Origin: Saccoglossus kowalevskii
Lineage: Eukaryota; Hemichordata; Enteropneusta; Harrimaniidae
Direction: 5' to 3'
Assembly: GCF_000003605.2 (NCBI RefSeq)
Contig: NW_003119427.1
Span: forward strand, 361,306-399,480
Length of the DNA: 38,175 nucleotides
This document shows positions 31,187 to 38,175 of this stretch, piece after piece. How positions within the stretch are numbered: the stretch's first letter is position 1; each line of letters begins with the position of its first letter. Both the position numbers and the translations under genes were made by a program. The notes below the pieces were generated by a model. It had not been told where the DNA came from, ran no database searches, and worked only from the letters and a program-made list of their open reading frames with translations.

Positions 31187-31945
31187 CCGGGCAGAGTCAG
31201 GTGGCAAACACACTCAAATAAAATGGCGGATTATACCGACGTTAGCGACCGTGAATAACACGGCTTTTCGGTAAGTTTATCATTGTCAAATGCAACGAAA
31301 GTCATTTGTATGTTAATATTGTGGCTCGAATGGTTCGACTTTAGATCGTTATTTCGCATAGTTATTCTGGGAGTGACGATTTTGTTTCCACCGGTTCGAC
31401 CGAACACCAGTGTCTTTTTCCAGTCCGACTGGAGTCGCCTGCCCTGGAGACGGGTGATGTTTTGTTGACGATCGGGTCAAAATCGTCTACGATATTGAAG
31501 CTGTAAATATTCATCAAATTGTATCATCATTTTGTACATTATATAATAACTCTTTATTAAAGTAATTGAGCTGATTTGGACTGGAATAAAATATTTTTTA
31601 TTTGGAACACATCGCAATTGATCAGGAAATATTTGTTTGCTCCAATTTTCTGCGTCGATGCCGTGGGCCGGTGACCGTTATACAATTTAAAATCAGTTTG
31701 CATTGTTTACTATAACTGTTTACAGTGTTCTAATCATTACGATTTACTTATTTTTTTGCTTCCATTCTAGAAAATTATGATCAGTGATGTAAAATTGAAG
31801 CCATGACTGAATGAACGAACTTTGGCTGGCGAAGATGTATCTGGAAGTGTTGTTGGAAGTGAAAAAAATATTCAATGTAAAGACAAAATTTGTAAAATGC
31901 TGTGGAATTTTTTTTGCAAATAAAAATATACTAGCAATTTTCTAT
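31179..31945 (+). other. Candidate two-exon transcription unit inside the MULE-type element
   Basis: In order on the plus strand: a CRE palindrome TGACGTCA (31179-31186), an AAAATGGCGG motif (YY1-like) at 31221, exon 1 ending at the strong donor G|GTAAGT (31270/31271), a 500-bp intron, a pyrimidine-rich acceptor ttgcttccattctag (ending 31770), exon 2, and AATAAA at 31919-31924. Coding capacity is tiny: ATG at 31223 gives MADYTDVSDRE then stop, or 27 codons from 31175. It could be a captured gene 5' end, a non-coding RNA or a short-peptide gene. Confidence 0.45.
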
Positions 31946-32257
31946 TAATGGTTTATTCAAGTGGGCAAAATATAATGTACAGAAAGATTGCCCGTATACA
32001 CTGAAAAGTAAGGACCCGACAGCCTGTATAAAAGGGGGGCTGTGATTGGCTGTTACTTACGCGAGATTTGAACGGGACTTGCATAGGCGTCGGATCAGGT
32101 AGGGCGCTATTAAAAAACAATCTCAAAATCAAAGTAAAATAATAAAATAAAAGGCATTAATAACAAATATAATAAAAAATAATATTAAAATAAGTTTATA
32201 GCCAAAATAATTAAAGCCCGTACACTACATCAGATTTTAATCAGATTGGGTCTGCCA

Positions 32258-33060
32258 TATTTGTTTATCACTGAAAAAAATATACGGTTGTGTAGTGCAT
32301 GTACATGCTCCGCAAAATCAAAGAGACCATTTTCAGTTGACTTATAGATTTGCATTTTTCTCGGGAGGAGATCTGAGTTAAAACACGCCCTTTTAGGGTA
32401 TTGGGTGCATTCGCGCGGGGGGGGGGGGCACCCAGTTCATCGATAATCGTTTCAATTCACCAGGAATAAATAAAGACTTTTATCTTTTCAGGTTGAAATG
32501 AACCATTTTTTGTATTTTGAAAAGTAAAGTTTTCGTTTTTTTAACATGAAGTTTGAAAATAAATACCCCCTTTTTCCTGCAAAATTCAGAACGCTCAATC
32601 ATGTCTCTTAACCGGCAAGGTGGCCGATCATCCGTTACATTAGCAATCAAAGAATCATTTTGAAAAGGGAAGCTAAAGGAAAGAAACGCGTTTATTAATT
32701 TTGTTTATTTGAATCTAGGTTTGATTAGTACATAGGCATGTCATGTGAAACAGTCGCAAGTTTATTTTTAAGTTTGGACATTTGCAAATACAATTATTTT
32801 TTAATTCTCTAGAATCGATGTAAAATTTGCAGAGTTATTACGCATGTGATAATTTTGGACTTGTGTTAAAAACAATGTGCGCAAGCGTGTTGAACATCAA
32901 TAGTATTATTTAATCATGGATTCGATGGCAGGCACGCAATGTCAATTTCATCTCTGAATATAAATAGTTAGAACGACGTCTAGTATTCTAAAACAAAATT
33001 ATTACTATAGCAACATCCTAATTCTAGCTATGAACACAAAGTAATAACATAACATAACAT
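32258..33060. other. Intergenic stretch with a 12-G run
   Basis: Holds GCGC followed by 12 G (32417-32428). No coding signal recognised; AT-rich elsewhere. Confidence 0.55.
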
Positions 33061-33235
33061 TTGCACAATATGCAGCCGTATCTGGGTCCGATACACCCTG
33101 ACGTGTCACCCCATAATCCAATCCATTCGCCGGAAGTATCAATGCCCCAATTTGTAATGTACAGGCAGTCGTTGGGAACTGTTCAATTTCTAAAGCGTAA
33201 ATACAACTCAACAGTGTTTTCTTTTTATTTCACAG

Positions 33236-33441
33236 GAAATGCAGCTATTACATAGACTGACCACGGACCCAAGTGTTAACGAGGTCAGACATGATGTTCA
33301 ATGTTTACAGTCACCTGCTGGTAAATATCACAAGAAGCACTAACCTGCACAGAAGCAGAGTAACACAGTTAACACACGTATTCCATCCATGTTTTAGGCA
33401 ATGGAACGCCTTATCTCGCAAGTATACCTGCAGACCTACTG
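33236..33441 (+). CDS. Low-confidence pair of exon-like segments
   Basis: After a strong acceptor (ctttttatttcacag) there are 85 open bases, EMQLLHRLTTDPSVNEVRHD then VQCLQSPA, to a donor G|GTAAAT at 33320. A second acceptor (atgttttag) begins NGTPYLASIPADLL at 33398, ending before GTAAAA at 33441. Phases agree (1 to 1), but the intron is only 77 bp and no domain is recognised. The adjoining 33061-33198 stretch is open on both strands, so strand and reality are uncertain. Confidence 0.25.
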
Positions 33442-36133
33442 GTAAAATACTTTTAAGTGATGACCGCCAACGTTAAGGTACGGTGACATTAAAAATAATA
33501 GTTACTATAAACACCTAGGGCGTAATTAGCACACACGGACATTGATCTGCGCATCTGCTTTGTGCAGACTGTTGCTGTTACTAATTAACTCTCTTAACAG
33601 TTTGTGATGATTTATAAATGTGATTAAAACACGAAGATATTGGATAATGTCAACACGTCATTTCACCTAATATGTCCGATGTAAGCAGCCTGATGAGACT
33701 GAAATGCAAAGTGACCCAGTATTTATCGTGAACAATTTGTTATAGAATATAATTTGAATAGAGCATTTTCATGTTAATTGCATTTTAAGCAAACATTACA
33801 AAAGAACATTTCTCATTTTTTGTTATATCAAAATTTTGCCGTTTATGTGAGATAACTTACGTAAACTTTTGAAATGTCATATGTTTTACTGATCACATAG
33901 ATAATTATACGGTCTCATTGACGGATAGGAAAAAAAAACAATGGTGAGACAGGCGCAGTGATCATGTTAAGCTGTGTAAACAGGGACCAAGGTCACCGTT
34001 TTATCATTTCAGATTCGGTGCCAATTGTTACGAATAGATAACAACCTCCCACTAAATAGATAATTCCGATATGATGTGTCATCTATTCAACTGTATTATC
34101 GTAAACCACGTGATAATGTTTGGTTAGTTTAAGCCCTGCTTGCACGGTCTTCACTCCGGCGTACACACCATCCTGGCTCGACTGTAAAGCTGCTTACTGT
34201 ACTTATTCGACACAGATAATACCTGTATTAAAACGTGTTTGGTTTATATGGGATATTTTTTTAGTTTTGTCTTTTTTGATACCACCATATTTTATGTGTT
34301 TTATATAATTTATATACGTCACCCCAAGAGGGCGCTTTACAGAAAAAGAAACTGATTCTGTGTGTTCAATCGGAATAAAAAATAGTTATCCCATATCTTT
34401 CGCAAAACTATATGATGTGAATTACATATAAATAACACTAGACTTTGCAATATGCCTTATACTTGAATGTCCGAAGACACATACCTGTACTCTGGGAATG
34501 GGAGGAAGCTCTGAATGATTTTATTTTTAAATGAACAAGCAGCTTTTATGGAATTAAAAATTATATAATGGTATGCGCGAATTTGAAAGTGTTAATCGTC
34601 GTGTTTTGTGTTTCAATTATTTACAATGTACTACGATCAAAAGCATATTGAAAAGTGCAAAATCGCATTAGTTCATTTATATTGCTCATAATCTCCCAAG
34701 TTTAAAATTTATTTTAGGTGTTAGTTTTAATTAAATATTTTTTTTAAATCATGATTCAGTGGAATTTCTTTTCTCCAAAATCTGTCTCTAGTACAAGTTT
34801 AATGAACATAAACATATACACGCTTTAACGTGTTGACAAGGTGACCCAATTTAAAACACTGAAATTGAACCATGGATCTTCCGGCGATGTCTCTGTGAAC
34901 AACCTGGCGCTTACCCAGCTGACCTCAAACCACAATAGTTAGGGTTAGGGCTAACATAAAAGAAACCTTCATTTGCGAATTTAATTTACCCGAGACTTGA
35001 AACACCACGTTCTTATGATTCGTTATGAGATATTTTCAAAATTTGGCGTGTTCGAATAAAACTTGATAGTTATCAAAGCCTTCTGCACTTACTAGTGATA
35101 CATTGTCTCCATTGCTAACCTTTGTCAGACATGTATGTATTAAATCTTCATTCGTGTTCCAGCGTTTTGCATATTCATTGTAGCCTACGATCTCGATTTC
35201 ATCATGAAAGAATTACGGACGCCTGATTTGAGCATGCGTATAATTATTTGTTAGCGCACATTTGAGTACGGGAAAATCAAAATAGAACCAACTGGGCCTT
35301 ATACTGGTTGTTTACAATACACACACAATACTAACGTCATATAAGTCGAATACGGAGACATACACAACACACATACAATGCTGTCACTGTATACAATATA
35401 GAACAACATCATAGACAAGCAGAGTTATTATTTCAGATAATAAGAGTCAAACGAACACCACATACGTACATTACCCGGGGTCTGTGTAGGTTATATAATA
35501 TATGTAGACATTTTATTGAAAAATTGTGTTTTTGTGCATGTATTATTGTATATTCGGCTATTTTTAAATTAGTGTTTCTAATGATATTCATGTTGTCACA
35601 AAACAGTGGACGATTTAGCTGCCCTGGTATCTGTGTCTGTGTTATCGCGACCTGTACATTGTGCAACTGATAATTATTATCTAGGCTTTGGTATTCGATT
35701 GGTGTGAGGGGTGAGTGTATGTAATGATGTTACACGAGATGGCTTGACATACTTTGGTTATTAATTCATCAGAATCTACTAGAAGGTTATTTACATCAGC
35801 TTTGTATTGTTTAGCAATAAACAGTTATTTTCTAACAGCACTAAAGCTGCACTGAAAAATACAAGTGCTGTACTTTTAACGAGTCTGCACGTAATGGTAT
35901 GTTCCAAAACAATTTAATGTATCTTTCCTATATCTGTCATCCTTGTTGCCATGGTTTCACAAAGTCCATCCCACTTTACGAATGTTGTAAAATAAATCAG
36001 TGCCACATTGTACCTGGCTTCGTTAGACCGGGACTGATGATATTTTGTTCAGTTAACCAGACCTCGTCTCGGAATTCTTCACAGCATCTTATACAGGCAA
36101 TTGGGAAAGTTGCAACTCCTCTGTCTCGTCAAA
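33442..36133. other. Intergenic stretch without recognisable genes
   Basis: 2.7 kb, AT-rich, only short open frames without motifs. Two TTAGGG units occur near 34940 (gttagggttaggg), too few to be an array. Confidence 0.55.
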
Positions 36134-36173
36134 ATGAAGGGCCTAGCTTTACTGTGGGTTCTCTGTTTTACAG
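36134..36173 (+). CDS. Candidate first coding exon with signal peptide of a plus-strand gene
   Basis: ATG with A at -3 opens MKGLALLWVLCFTG: a positively charged start, a leucine-rich core and a small residue at the end, then an exact donor G|GTATGA. Phase 1 exit is the usual phase joining a signal exon to extracellular modules such as MAM or LDLa. The rest of the gene would lie to the right, and no further exon could be recognised before 38175. It is divergent from the MAM/LDLa gene. A chance short hydrophobic frame is possible. Confidence 0.4.
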
Positions 36174-37097
36174 GTATGAAAACCTATTATTTTTATGAAA
36201 AACATTTTCCTTTTCAGGGATATGTAAAACAATGGCCGACGTTGCATATTGTTTACTCGTTTCAACATTTACAGGCGTGTTTGAATCGCGGCATACTGTG
36301 AATCGTGACAAGTTAACACATTTTTATTTTTGTTGATGTTGGGCCGCAAGTTGTTATGTGTCCTTTACCGGGAAAGTTAGTGTGTTACTCTTATATAGTA
36401 ATGATAACTCCATATATTATTTGAAAGTATAATAGAAACTTCGCCGCCTTGGATGAGGCAACGCTTACATTGAGGTCGAGTAAACTAACAACCATTACAC
36501 GTCATCGCGTGATGGCAGATTTGTGTCGTGATAATACCGGCATACACTTACACAATCACTAATTACAGTTATTTAGTTATGTAAATAATTATATTATGCT
36601 TACGTAAGATTTAAATGCTTCTATTAACTTTGATCTTAAAACTGTAATCCATAAAATCTCTGGCGTCCGAATTTCTTTGGCAATAAAGTTATTTTGCATA
36701 AGTATATCCTATATCATTACTGTCACACTTTTATCTGCGATTAGTTACAAGCAAACGCCATATATTTAGTGGCAGCCCAAATATTATTGAAAATGAACCC
36801 GTCCGAAATGTTGACGTCTCGTGTAAAATAAACTGAAACAATGGCGGCTCTATCAGTGAGCCTCTCAATACAACGTTACCCCATCATCCGATGACCCATT
36901 GTACCTTAGACTCATTAACGATCTGAGATGAACAATAGATACTGTATAAACGCGACACATATAATCTAATTCGCTGTGCGAGTATCAGTATTTGCATGTT
37001 TTTTACTGGTATCATTAACAACGATGTATAAAACTGATAAAATACAAGGTTTGATTGTCGTATGAAATACCGTTTTTTGAGTTGAAAGATGACTCGT
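36174..37097. other. Possible first intron of the plus-strand gene; nothing recognised
   Basis: AT-rich, no exon or repeat recognised. Confidence 0.5.
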
Positions 37098-37221
<124 letters not shown>

Positions 37222-37782
37222 TAATAAATTTTCTTTATCAATCATAGAGGTAAGTAGTGGTTTTGAGTAAAGTGTGTAGCACTCTGTGAATCAACATCAT
37301 TTCATATACAATGTAGATATAATTCTACTCGATCTCTTCAGAACATGAGCTTTTAGTAACCCCCCCACTTCATTACATATGAAAATTGGTGCTTACAAGT
37401 CTTAGTAGGGGATTTGGATTATAACACGATCTAAATCCAACGTTAAGCCTGTAAACGTTCCATTGTTTTTAGTGCCAAACCCCTTTATTAAGTACAACAA
37501 CAAATATTTCGTTGGTGTTTGTGAGCTCTTGTGTGATTGGTCAATGCATGGACAGCTCTTCCACTTCCGTGTTTTACTCCCTATCAATTTGGGCCCTGTT
37601 TAACCATAGACAGTATAGTAGTATAGTAACACCAATGCCAAACTTAGGCAGAGCTGGAATATTATGATGAGCAAGTAAACAATGACGTCATATTTACTTC
37701 CATGCGATGTCACTAATTAATTGAATAAAATTAAAAGTTAGTTTAAGACGGCAGTAATGTTTCCGTACATGTTATATTCAGT
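37222..37782. other. Intergenic stretch, no recognisable content
   Basis: AT-rich sequence between the (AAAT)n array and the tandem duplication; nothing recognised. Confidence 0.5.
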
Positions 37783-38175
37783 CTGTACCCCATTTTCGAC
37801 AAAATATTTGAATATTTTTTGTTTTCATGGGGCATGAATCTTATTATGTTATTGTTTACCGACTATGTCGTTTTTTTATTTTCTCTGCCACGCATTTTTT
37901 TTCAAACAGACTTTGAATCCGTATGTTCTCTCGTCTGTCACCATCTTGACAATAGCTCACACTCTTTCAACCGGAATTCATGTCTAAGGTTGTACCCCGT
38001 TTTCGACAAAATACTCGAATATTTTAGTTTTCCTGATGCATGAATCTTCTTATTATGTTATTTTCCACCGACTGTGCTCGGTTTTTGTTGTTCTCTGTCT
38101 TGCACTTATTTTGAAATTAACTTTCAATCCGTCCGTTTTCATGTCTGTCGTCATCTTGACTACTTATTCACACTC
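37783..38175. repeat. Diverged tandem duplication, spacing about 207 bp
   Basis: gtaccccattttcgacaaaa at 37785 recurs as gtaccccgttttcgacaaaa at 37992. Later parts match in order: tgaatctt, ttattatgttatt, ccgact, ttctctg, ttgaatcc/tcaatccg, catcttgac, tcacactc. At least two units; the second reaches the window edge, so a longer satellite may continue to the right. Confidence 0.85.

Larger units (their letters stand above)
30915..32257. mobile_element. Mutator-like (MULE-type) element with long TIRs and 9-bp target duplication
   Basis: Arms at 30924-31102 and 32082-32248 are inverted copies starting CAATCTGATTAAAATCT and sharing TGTAGTGTACGGGCTTTAAT and GGCTATAAACTTATTTTAA, ending in GCCCTACCT and GCCTATG. 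The exact 9-bp direct repeat GGTCTGCCA flanks both sides (30915-30923 and 32249-32257). Long TIRs with a 9-bp duplication are the hallmark of the Mutator superfamily. The 1.3 kb element has no room for a full transposase. Its interior carries a two-exon-like transcription unit. Confidence 0.85.

Noticed and set aside
31283-31468. 61-codon plus-strand open frame inside the MULE-type element
   Set aside because: It lies within the predicted 500-bp intron, with no recognisable domain.
34935-34955. Interstitial telomere repeat (gttagggttagggc)
   Set aside because: Only two TTAGGG units; chance or a trivial relic.

Overview
The window is eukaryotic genomic DNA. It is AT-rich, with many short exons bounded by GT/AG splice sites, abundant tandem repeats and small transposons, and a 50-N assembly gap. 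Domain content (long strings of MAM and LDL-receptor class A modules) and repeat content suggest a marine invertebrate such as an amphioxus, hemichordate, cnidarian or lophotrochozoan. The sequence alone does not settle which.

One very large gene on the minus strand fills about 833-30041. I traced 45 consecutive exons by hand. Every exon has AG/GT borders and the reading phase matches at all 44 junctions. Joined, they give 7,137 nt (2,379 codons) without a stop: 13 MAM domains and 5 LDLa domains. In protein order the layout is MAM1, MAM2, MAM3-LDLa1, MAM4-LDLa2, MAM5-LDLa3, MAM6 to MAM11, MAM12-LDLa4, MAM13-LDLa5. The gene runs off the left edge, since the last exon ends in phase 1 with no stop. 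Its 5' end lies at or just beyond 30041, where one sequence can be read either as a splice acceptor or as an in-frame signal peptide. The product is an extracellular mosaic protein of the MALRD1 type (MAM and LDL-receptor class A domain-containing). Nine exons (MAM3 to LDLa2) match nine later ones (MAM12 to LDLa5) in order, phase and near-equal length, so the gene grew partly by block duplication.

The introns hold four minisatellites (23, 21, 25 and about 25 bp units), microsatellites, and small inverted-repeat transposons: a TTAA-flanked group in several size classes, and a second family sharing a GAATAC-type end. Intron 22 carries a 1.28 kb element with 77-bp terminal inverted repeats (TIRs), a 6-bp target duplication and a helix-turn-helix-like first exon.

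The right part (30-38 kb) is gene-poor. It contains a 1.3 kb Mutator-like element with roughly 170-bp TIRs, an exact 9-bp target duplication and what looks like an internal two-exon transcription unit. It also has a candidate plus-strand signal-peptide exon at 36134, an ambiguous coding-like patch at 33.06-33.44 kb, an (AAAT)n array and a 207-bp-spaced tandem duplication at the right edge.
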